Shown: positions 57,901-64,000 of the stretch, piece after piece
Layout of the letters: each line of letters starts with the position of its first letter
Position numbering within the stretch: the first letter of the stretch is position 1
Assembly: GCA_030549495.1 (NCBI GenBank)
Contig: JAUIRK010000898.1
Location: forward strand, 1,798,001-1,862,000
DNA length: 64,000 nucleotides
From: Nectonema munidae
Taxonomy: Eukaryota > Nematomorpha > Nectonematoida > Nectonematidae
Direction: 5' to 3'
Notes under the pieces: generated by a model
What the model was told of the DNA's origin: nothing
Seen by the model: only the letters and a program-made list of their open reading frames with translations
Database searches by the model: none
Made by a program: the position numbers and the translations under genes

Positions 57901-58781
57901 CCTTTTTCAAGGACAGATACACTTCTCGTGTGCGGAGATAAATCATCCTATTTACATTCTGTTTACACAATGTTTTCGAATATGAACAAGAAAAAGTCAA
58001 GCATGTTGAATATTGATGGTGTTGGAAATGTTATATGTGAAGCAGTACATCTTATTTTTACATAGAATTTGTGTTTAATATCATTTTACATTTAATTCAC
58101 ACGTAACTTTTACAGCGTAATACTAACAAAATAAAGGAGATTAAAAATCACGTTTTTCCCATTCAAGCATTGTTTCTAGGCAACTCCACGATTCCTATGC
58201 AATTTATAAACTTGTATTTTTCGAGTAAAACATAGTATCTCTGTCATGAAACTATTTGCCTGGAAAAATTAGAGGCGGCTCACCTTTTGATTTTAGCGCC
58301 ACACTTTTCTACATATTTTTTTTAATATAACGAATGTCAAAAGCCTTTCATTGTTTGAAAGGTAAAACTAATAAAAATTATTCACACCAAATTGGAAGAA
58401 AATAAAATTAAAATGACGAAATATCAAGTTTTATTCATTATATATAAATTTAAATATATAAATTGAGATGTGTTAAAAGTGCTAAACGTGTATCGAATAA
58501 TGTGAGTTAATTTGATTTATTTTCATCTTAATTCACTTTAATTATTATTATAGCCCGAGAAGCTGAGTACCGGATTTCTTTACTTTTTACAAGGCATTGG
58601 ATACAGTAACACTTTTTAATTTTACTTTGAATAATAGGATGATATCTTTTTACTTTATATTTTAGTTCCCTCTGTGCAGACACCTAATATTGGAAAAGCG
58701 AGAAAAAGTTCTCTAGTTAACATGACTGAAGCTGATAAACCTCGAAGATATACGAAATCCAAAGTTTCCTTGCAACAATGA
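45934..58781 (+). CDS. NDRG: NDRG-family protein (N-myc downstream-regulated), at least 12 exons, 5' end missing
   Basis: NDRG proteins have an alpha/beta-hydrolase fold without catalytic function and act in stress response, differentiation and trafficking. Exons joined by GT/AG sites and phase: 45934-45984, 47989-48052, 48127-48244, 48296-48358, 50535-50595, 53574-53660, 53722-53796, 53853-53968, 57815-57853, 57912-58044, 58554-58605, 58666-58781. They give 324 residues plus stop; the family has about 350-390, so 30-60 N-terminal residues are unlocated. Markers in order: KKPTIMTIHDMGSNHKSF (family: KPAIVTYHDLGLNHKSCF), HVEMPGQ (HVDAPGQE), FPTLQELAENL, VVGFGEGAGANILTRFA, where the nucleophile Ser of true hydrolases is Gly, VVGLVLVHPTSTVAG, NGMNPTAENYLLYHKFG, INLRHFINAFLNRTDI, TDTLLVCGD, and PEKLSTGFLYFLQGIGY. 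The tail is KPRRYTKSKVSLQQ. Six introns are 51-74 nt, one is 508 nt, and four are 2.0-3.8 kb and filled with repeats. No interruption is seen. Confidence 0.93.
46204..46332 (-). mobile_element. TTAA-type MITE, copy 3, in an NDRG intron
   Basis: Inverse orientation to copies 1 and 2. It has ACCCATTTAAGAACAAGCAA and TGTTCCAAAATAGGAACATT, ending TAAATGGGTTA. The TTAA flanks are slightly eroded. Confidence 0.8.
46689..47089. mobile_element. Possible hAT-type MITE with GTARCGAT ends
   Basis: The left end TGTAGCGATTGGTTCGG pairs loosely with the complement of the right end, TGTAACGATCCCAATTTTTG. Both carry ATCGGCAT/ATGCCGAT inside. A GGTCGCGACC palindrome (46909-46918) lies within. Located in an NDRG intron. 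Confidence 0.4.
47585..47740 (+). repeat. tRNA-derived SINE, copy 3 (diverged)
   Basis: GTCTTGGGTTCGAATACAGC B-box region followed by CATGAAACTTTCTATGCTTA and a diverged tail. It is the oldest of the four copies by eye. Confidence 0.6.
47779..47928 (+). repeat. tRNA-derived SINE, copy 4
   Basis: TAAGGTTGGTTAGATACTGG, B-box GGGTTCGATCCC, CATCAAGCCTACTTTCCTCA and AATGAAAACACTCC. It ends 60 bp before NDRG exon 47989-48052, so it lies in the intron close to the acceptor. Confidence 0.87.
48830..50200 (+). pseudogene. Broken ORF of a repetitive invertebrate protein family, inside an NDRG intron
   Basis: Pieces of a protein common in multiple copies in invertebrate genomes (Hydra, aphids, mites). 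The conserved KRQKKNLSFGI segment is near 48885-48925. DFVCCFDISGLLKSMGA with LFIDSSKKSLKCLLLHNK is near 49350-49480, YPGLLCLCDSCA near 49650-49685, and AHEAQDEEGDCFKFILEAFP near 49820-49880. It is multi-copy and lacks a named catalytic domain, so I regard it as the ORF of an unclassified mobile element. It carries several breaks and cannot make protein. I found no terminal repeats. Confidence 0.55.
50201..50534. other. NDRG intron sequence
   Basis: Rest of the 2.2 kb intron 48359-50534. Nothing else seen. Confidence 0.5.
50596..52944. other. NDRG intron sequence
   Basis: Part of the 3.0 kb intron 50596-53573. It includes GAGTCGGAATCGAAGTCAG-type patches (51465-51520, 52040-52100, 52175-52215) that look like one low-copy dispersed repeat. 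Nothing coding. Confidence 0.45.
52951..53258. mobile_element. hAT-type MITE flanked by CTCTAG, with an inner element
   Basis: The ends TGCTTCTCAAAC and (complement) CAGTGCTTCTCAAAC pair. CTCTAG lies at 52945-52950 and 53259-53264. The left end lacks the first CAG. An inner segment, CAGCGATTCTTTAACAAGAG to about 53110, looks like a second hAT-type terminus inserted in it. It lies 310 bp before NDRG exon 53574-53660. Confidence 0.78.
53969..54779. other. NDRG intron sequence
   Basis: Start of the 3.8 kb intron 53969-57814. AT-rich. TTTTAACCGG occurs at about 54575 and 54731; no element could be delimited. Confidence 0.4.
54780..55745 (-). pseudogene. pogo-like DDE transposase fossil inside an NDRG intron
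   Basis: On the minus strand, in shifting frames: DVDQSHLPFPRDVTTTF (first Asp context), TLKVCFGPNG and FRGKVKS, the EWCKKTFESAVKDMGHFVL block, ISWLCVPGDI with PPVDGDYATTL (family: WQPVDAGYA), then WIDDDENIEKCYDAVSHITS and DEKIILITDWAS. The order matches a pogo-related DDE_1 superfamily known from marine eukaryotes and arthropods. At least four breaks are present. Its ends were not found. It is in inverse orientation to the host gene. Confidence 0.6.
55746..56820. other. NDRG intron sequence
   Basis: May include the upstream part of the pogo-like fossil. It carries a C11 tract at 56525-56535. Nothing else is supported. Confidence 0.4.
56830..57115. mobile_element. Repeat with ATCCGCATCCGC ends, copy 1
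   Basis: ATCCGC/GCGGAT motifs recur five or more times. The right end read inward is TAGAGATGTATCGGATGTGA, typical of a hAT terminus. A 60-bp block GGATATCCGCATCCGCTA is shared with 61.84 kb. It lies in an NDRG intron. Confidence 0.55.
57116..57814. other. NDRG intron sequence
   Basis: AT-rich, with nothing else before the acceptor at 57811-57814. Confidence 0.4.
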
Positions 58782-58920
58782 TTCCTTTGCTATTAATTCT
58801 ACACTTCTTAGTCATCTAAATTTATTAATTAATTTATTTTTTTAGAATGTTTCATTTAACATTTAATGTCAGCTTTTAGTTTAGATTTACCTTATTCGTC
58901 TATTCTTTCTATCTTGTAAA

Positions 58921-58926
58921 AATAAA
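58921..58926 (+). terminator. Poly(A) signal of NDRG
   Basis: AATAAA 140 nt past the NDRG stop, the first on the strand after the last exon. Confidence 0.6.
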
Positions 58927-60329
58927 ACATTTCTTTTTTCTATACTTTTTATGAGAAAAAAATATTTTTAACGACAAAGTATTTGTATTTATTGATTTGA
59001 AGAATTAGCGCCAAGCTTTATCTTTAATTTTTATTTAAAAAACATTTCGATGTGATCTTTCTTGTAATCTATTTTTAATCTTATATATTTAAAATATTTT
59101 GATATCAACCTGATCAATAAATTTTATGACACTTGTTCTGGTTTTTAGTTTGGTTTATGTAACTCAATTTTTTAGGTATGTGTCAAACTTTTTTAAGATC
59201 TTAGTTAAGATTTTCTTATATTGTTGCTGACATAGATGGTTATTATATTCTCAGATTCAAATGAACTGAATTCACACACCAGGTCTCATTATGTTAAAGG
59301 CTTTCCAAAAACCTGTTTTTATAATTTATGCGTAAACCTCGCTTTATCATTTAGTTCGTAACTAATTCTTGTACGTTCTGGCAAAAAATTGCTTTTATAC
59401 TGTAAGTTTTTTTAATTTTAAATATGAAAAAAATTTAAGAACAATTTTAATTCAAAATATAATTTATGTTCCAAAGCCGATTTCTATCTTTTAAGATTTT
59501 TTAATAGGAAGAATAATACTTGAAATTAGGGAGGGATTGATCAAATTGTGTTCTTTCCATATGTTGAATACAAATACATATGTTTGGGATTACAAAAGTC
59601 AAAAACAATCACAGTTTCAAACAAATATATATATATAAAATACCCCTAATACAAAGATACAAAAAATACCCCTGAATTTATGCAAAAAATATAAACAGTC
59701 TTTTTGACTTATTTTTTTCGCTTACTTATCCTTATTGCCAACGTTGCTAAATACCATAAGACATTGACAAAATTTTTGCATTTTATCTTTTATTTTTTTA
59801 AACAATCTTTTGTTCAATTTCATTTTTAAAAAAACTGACAATATATTTTTTTGTTTAATTGTATAAAAAGATGTTTAAATAAAATCAAAAATTAAACCAT
59901 TAATGGGCGCATTAGTGTAATTACTAAAAAAAATTTTTTTTTAAATGAACAATCTTAAAAAATAAATACAACTTTTATTCAAACAAGTTGAAAACTTTAT
60001 TAATTTTCGACCACTTGGTATTCAGATAAATAAATCGTTAAAAATGAATACAAGAAAAGAGAGAATGACTTCAAGCAGCTTTTTTTCTTGTTTCTTCACA
60101 GAGAATTAAAGGTAGTATATAATATAGATCCAAGGTTATAACGTAAGGTTAAACAGAAAATTTCAAAATTTAGCTGAAAAAAATTAATTTTTAATTTGGA
60201 TAGACATTTTTGTCATAAAAGAGTCATTCAACAACCGTGTAAATGGTATCAAAAGATTCAGCTAGCGATTTGAGGAAAAGTCACTAAATTTAAAGGAACT
60301 AGATTTAACCAATTTTATACAATTAATTT
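58927..60329. other. Gene-free region downstream of NDRG
   Basis: AT-rich. No gene or nameable repeat seen. Confidence 0.45.
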
Positions 60330-60700
60330 TTTAGAGAAGGGGGCCGTTTTAGACCCCCAGCACTAATATGTTTAATTGTATCTTTTGACTTTTTAAATTC
60401 TAAAGAGCGAAAAAGAATGAATAGTTAAGCTTTATGGCAATCGAATTTATTTGAGATTTCCACCAGAGTTTCCTGTCTATACATAATCCAAGTAAGTTAA
60501 ACTCATCAACATAATAGTATTGTCTATTTTTATTTGATTGTTTGGTACGTTATGTAAGCGCATAGTGGTGTTATGGTAAAACATTGCTTTGCATTTCTCT
60601 ACAGAAAGAGACAATTTGTTCTCAAAATTGTTCACCTCGCCAAGCGCGGTACTAGTTGATTTTGTAATTTTCTTGAACTGTAATCATAGCCCATAAGTGA
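60330..60700 (-). pseudogene. Jockey-type LINE reverse transcriptase fragment
   Basis: The minus strand reads VNNFENKLSLSVEKCKAMFY, a nearby NQIKIDNTIM, then NLLGLCIDRKLWWKSQINSI and AIKLNYSFFFAL. This is the region after the YxDD box of Jockey-like LINEs (L-S-x-x-K-C-x-x-M; LG-x-x-ID-x-x-L-x-W-x-x-x-I). About 110 codons are recognisable, with stops. Confidence 0.6.
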
Positions 60701-61289
60701 GACAAATGCTATACAAGATGACAACTTTGAAGTGAAAAGCTATGAGAGAAAAAACAACGCACAGAAAGATGATAAACGAGATAGAAAGAGTCAAACTTAA
60801 AATCAGAAAACTTTTGCATACAGTCTTTTCAAAGCAATCAGCATGTGTTATGAACACGTGTGTTAGACAAGACTTCTTTGTATTTGTTTTTCCAGTTTAT
60901 GTTTGATAGAACCAGATGTTCTCATTTTCATAAAGTGTCTTCTAATCAATTCGATACAAACTAACTCATCTCTTTGTACATTTTTTTCTACTATTACACT
61001 CGATAGAATTGATTAAAAATAATAAGACTGGAAAAAAGCTATGTAATGAGAACTTCATGTACACGAAGAAATATAAGAGTAATTAAAGAATCCGATGGGA
61101 GTGTTCTCAAAAAGTAGCTTTTGCCTGCAAGGCGCGATTCTGACCTGAATTTGCCCCCCCCCCCCCCCTTATTTTTTGTTCTGTAGAACATAGTCATGAG
61201 AGTAGTGAAGACCGTGTCCACGTAGCAAAAGCTAAAAATTTAAGAAAGAAAATGCTACTGCGAACGACAATACAGGCCATATCATGGCT
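60701..61289. other. Spacer with a 15-nt poly-C tract
   Basis: C15 at 61154-61168, preceded by CTGAATTTG. No gene is supported. Confidence 0.4.
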
Positions 61290-61805
61290 GATGTCACAGT
61301 TATTCTCCCGTTGGATGTTGGCGCAGCTCTCGGAAATCCTGACTATAAAACGGTCAATAAGAATTCAAAAACGTGGATTGCCGAAAAAACCACAATCTCT
61401 ACAAAATTTTATACTTCCCAGAGAATGAACGCTTCATGATGGTAAAGAGTTTTTTATACGACAGCGGTGAAAATGCTCTTGATAGAGTTCTTGTATTCGC
61501 AACTGAAGAATCTCTACGTCTCCTTGCTAATTCTTCTAAGTGGTTTATGGATGGCACTTTCTCAGTAGCACGCAAACTTTTCAATCAACTGTATGTTATC
61601 CGTGCTTCCTTTTGTTACTGCTATAGTCAGAAAATGCGACAATATGGGTATCAACCATGATCCAAGTACACTTGTATGTGATTTTGAACAAGCAGCAATA
61701 AATGCTGCGAAAAATTCCTTTGGTAAGCGTATTAGTATGCATGGCTGCTTTTTTCATTTGACAGAGAACACATGGAAAAAATACAAGAACTTGGTGTCAA
61801 ACAAC
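61290..61805 (+). pseudogene. MULE transposase fragment
   Basis: The frame from about 61400 reads ILYFPENERFMMVKSFLYDS, then ESLRLLANSSKWFMDGTFSV. The Asp of MDGTF is the first catalytic residue of MULE transposases. LFNQLYVIRA follows. After a frame change and loss of about 35 codons it reads DPSTLVCDFEQAAINAAKNS, whose DFEQAA holds the second Asp, then MHGCFFHLTENTWKK with the conserved C-x-x-H. It ends abruptly at 61.8 kb against an ATCCGC repeat. It is distinct from the MULE remnant at 22 kb. Confidence 0.85.
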
Positions 61806-61829
61806 AGTACCGTGTTAACGAAAACTTCC

Positions 61830-61905
61830 GCATAAAAATTTATTTTGGATATCCGCATCCGCTATGCTGTCAAATCTAATATCCGCATCCGTGAATGTAA
61901 AAAAA
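61830..61905. repeat. ATCCGC repeat, copy 2
   Basis: TTTATTTTGGATATCCGCAT through ATCCGCATCCGTGAATGTAA matches 57030-57095. It directly abuts the MULE fragment. Confidence 0.7.
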
Positions 61906-61924
61906 GTGCTATTTTTCAAGTTCC

Positions 61925-62000
61925 CCTAAAAATGTAATCCGTATTGATATGGCTTGACAAATACATTATGTTTTCTTTTCGCCTTGAAGTGTGAAAAAAT
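61925..62000 (-). repeat. Inverted copy of the 16.98-17.05 kb repeat
   Basis: The complement of this stretch, AAGGCGAAAAGAAAACATAA then TGTATTTGTCAAGCCATATC, matches 16987-17032 almost base for base. Confidence 0.75.
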
Positions 62001-62091
62001 AATAAGATGCTCCGTGCACACATGCATTTGCAATTATAAATGATGGAGCAACACTGAGATAAAGTGATGAAGAAAATAACAAAGGCTCTAA

Positions 62092-62423
62092 CAGGGGTTT
62101 CCAACCTTTTTTTATAATGTATCCCTAGCGTAGCTAAAAAAAATTTGTGTACCCTTTAAATTTTTAAATTTAAAATAACACTAAGAAAAAAATTTTATTC
62201 TTACATTGGTGAGTAAAGACAGAGAGAGAAAGATGAGAAAATCTGTCAAAAGTGCTCGATTTATGTTTACGCAATGTTTTGTGTTTTGATTGTAATCTCT
62301 GATACAAAACTTTTGTATCTGTTACGTTTGATATTAACAGATTGTAATAATACAATTTAAATCCGACTGTTTTCCTTAAAATAAATGTACCTCCTTAGGA
62401 GTACCCCACGTTGGGAACCCCTG
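62092..62423. mobile_element. hAT-type MITE flanked by CTCTAA
   Basis: 332 bp. The ends CAGGGGTTTCCAACCTTTTT and (complement) CAGGGGTTCCCAACGTGGGG pair. CTCTAA lies at 62086-62091 and 62424-62429. Non-coding. Confidence 0.87.
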
Positions 62424-62585
62424 CTCTAATAGAAGCCCAGATGTGAAAAAGATGAACGCAGATAAGCCATCACAAGACTGTTTTTCTTTTTGAAAATCCA
62501 CGTTCAACAACTTCATATTTTCCACAATGAATAGCAGGTATACTTTTTTTTGAGAACTTCAAAATTAGTTAGAAGAGTTTGTTAA

Positions 62586-63793
62586 CACTAGGATGACAAG
62601 AAAAAAAACTTACTATGATGACATTGCGGTCTTTAGTTCATTTTTTCAAAGTTTAATATTTTGAATCAACATATAAATAGTTGTTTATATAAAAAAAATT
62701 AAAGGTTTTTACATAAAACAAATGTGTTAGCTACACACTTTCCAAAACCAAATTTGTGACATAATTTAGTAGCTTTATTTCTGCATTTGGATGAATGGCA
62801 ACTTTTCCGAATCTTATTTGAAAAACTTCTGATTGATGCCTCCACATTAGATTCCACAATTTTTTTTCTTTTACTTTGCGTTGGGGTACTTTTGTTTTGC
62901 GTTTCACAAAGTTTTTCAACTAATTGTAAAAGAAAAGACTGCGGAATTTTTTCAAACCATTAACAGTATTATACAAAATCCAAGAATTGACAAGCGCCAA
63001 ATCAAGTAAGTTGAAAAAACGGCTAATGACCATCTTTTTGTACATGACTTTGTTGAATACATACGGCACATCTGGTCTAATATGTTCACTCCATATTTTG
63101 TTGAATTATAAAATGTTATACTTTCAGGTCAAAACAGATTTATTGTGAAGTGTGCTAAGATGCAAAACTACTTTATTTGATTTGGCTTTGTATGCTGTTA
63201 ATGAAACATCATCACAAAAACAATTTTGTAGAATAAACTGGAACTTTTTTTGCATACATTTCTTTTATTTCCGAAGGAACTTCTATTTTATTTGAGAGTT
63301 CTAAAGCTAATTTCTTTGAAGTAAAAAAATTGTCACAAGTGGTATTATAACCTTTTTTCGAAATTCCACTTTGTTAAATAAGTTTTTTCACAATATACTC
63401 ACTAAGAGGAACACTCAATCTTTCATTATCTTTACCGAAATAAGGAAAACCTCCACACAAGTATTTACTATTAACACCCACAATATACCAAAATTTTGTA
63501 CCATATTTATCTATGAGAGGAACACTCAATCTTTCATTATCTTTACCAAGATGAGGAAAACCTCAACACAAGTATTTACTTTTAACATCCACAATAAACC
63601 AAAATTTTGTACCATATTTATCTTGTGCTACATAACAACAATAAAGACTAAAGCAACAGAAATTTCAAAGACAACAGGTGTTAACAATATATTAAAAGTC
63701 ATCGAGTATCATAACTAAATACATATGTTTTGTGGTACTTACTGAACCATGAATCTTCAAATGCGGTCACTTTGAACGCAATGTCATCCTAGT
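62586..63793 (-). mobile_element. piggyBac element, shortened, with TTAA ends
   Basis: TTAA lies at 62582-62585 and 63794-63797. The inverted ends are CACTAGGATGACA (left) and, complemented, ACTAGGATGACA (right), each followed by a second GATGACATTGCG motif. The 1.2 kb length is about half that of a full element, and only the C-terminal half of the transposase remains. Confidence 0.88.
62700..63650 (-). pseudogene. C-terminal half of a piggyBac transposase with an internal duplication
   Basis: The minus strand reads DKYGTKFWYIVGVNSKYLCG and GFPYFGKDNERLSVPLSEYI. TCDNFFTSKKLALEL follows, with the second catalytic Asp in DNFFTS. After frame changes come YGVNILDQMCRMYSTKSCTK and RWSLAVFFNLLDLALVNSW, the third Asp region (family: GVD-x-x-DQM). 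The tail is a Cys/His-rich CHSSKCRNKATKLCHKFGFGKC. A 111-bp segment covering DKYGTKFW to SVPLS is tandemly duplicated (63406-63516 and 63517-63627), adding exactly 37 codons. The N-terminal half with the first Asp is missing, so it is non-autonomous. Confidence 0.85.
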
Positions 63794-63797
63794 TTAA

Positions 63798-64000
63798 AGA
63801 GGTGAGAGACTAAAAAATGTCAATACAATTAAACCATTTTTTAAAGTTTATCTTTTTCTCTTTAAGTTTCCTATTTTTATTTTACGTTAATCTTTTTTCA
63901 TTAAAATTGTTAATGTTTTTTCAAATCTTTGTATTTTTATCATATTGCGCTAGTTTATTTAACACAGTGTAAATTTTGTCCTAAATTTTTGAGCTGTTTT
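63798..64000. other. Window edge
   Basis: AT-rich, nothing seen. Confidence 0.4.

Noticed and set aside
63371-63718. 115-codon plus-strand ORF
   Set aside because: Antisense to the duplicated piggyBac segment; its internal repeat comes from the 111-bp duplication.

Overview
The window looks like nuclear DNA of an invertebrate animal, most likely an arthropod. It is AT-rich, host genes are sparse, and short introns of 51-74 nt interrupt two of the three genes. The rest is a graveyard of DNA transposons (hAT, piggyBac, MULE, pogo/Tigger, Merlin), LINE fragments and a tRNA-derived SINE. A crustacean such as a copepod is my guess from this transposon mix; it is not proven. I saw no retrovirus-like, LTR or Polinton element, no CRISPR array and no rRNA gene.

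Three host genes are supported. (1) 2395-4103, minus: PRORP, the protein-only mitochondrial RNase P nuclease, in three exons, 534 aa, with the four metal-binding Asp at the family's spacing. (2) 7157-10996, minus: a complete MET/RON-type receptor tyrosine kinase (signal peptide, Sema, PSI, about four IPT domains, one TM helix, kinase) in a single uninterrupted exon of 1279 codons. (3) 45934-58781, plus: an NDRG-family gene spread over at least 12 small exons that I joined by splice phase; no single open frame reveals it. Its 5' coding end is not located.

Layout: 0.3-1.7 kb piggyBac fossil; 2.4-11 kb PRORP and MET; 12.3-16.3 kb a 3.2 kb hAT element lying inside an older inverted-repeat element; 16.7-17.5 kb SINE, hAT MITE and TTAA MITE; 18.9-20 kb Tigger remnant; 20.4-21.3 kb LINE ORF1 relic and an 85-bp tandem array; 22-23.4 kb MULE relic; 23.7-27.5 kb two copies of one RNase H-bearing LINE in tandem; 28-33 kb MITEs, SINE and unexplained AT-rich DNA; 33.9-35.9 kb a hAT element with perfect target duplications, itself carrying a Merlin element with perfect target duplications; 36.2-40 kb LINE tail and nested hAT MITEs; 42.1-42.4 kb LINE tail; 45.9-58.8 kb NDRG with repeats in its introns and a pogo-like fossil at 54.8-55.7 kb; 60.3-60.7 kb LINE RT; 61.3-61.8 kb MULE; 62.1-62.4 kb hAT MITE; 62.6-63.8 kb an internally shortened piggyBac element with TTAA ends.

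The three host genes do not form a pathway: one matures mitochondrial tRNA, one is a surface receptor, and one is a hydrolase-fold stress/differentiation protein. I did not find a convincing new biological system. The most informative results are the hidden NDRG gene, the intronless MET receptor with a reduced tail, and several datable nested insertions.
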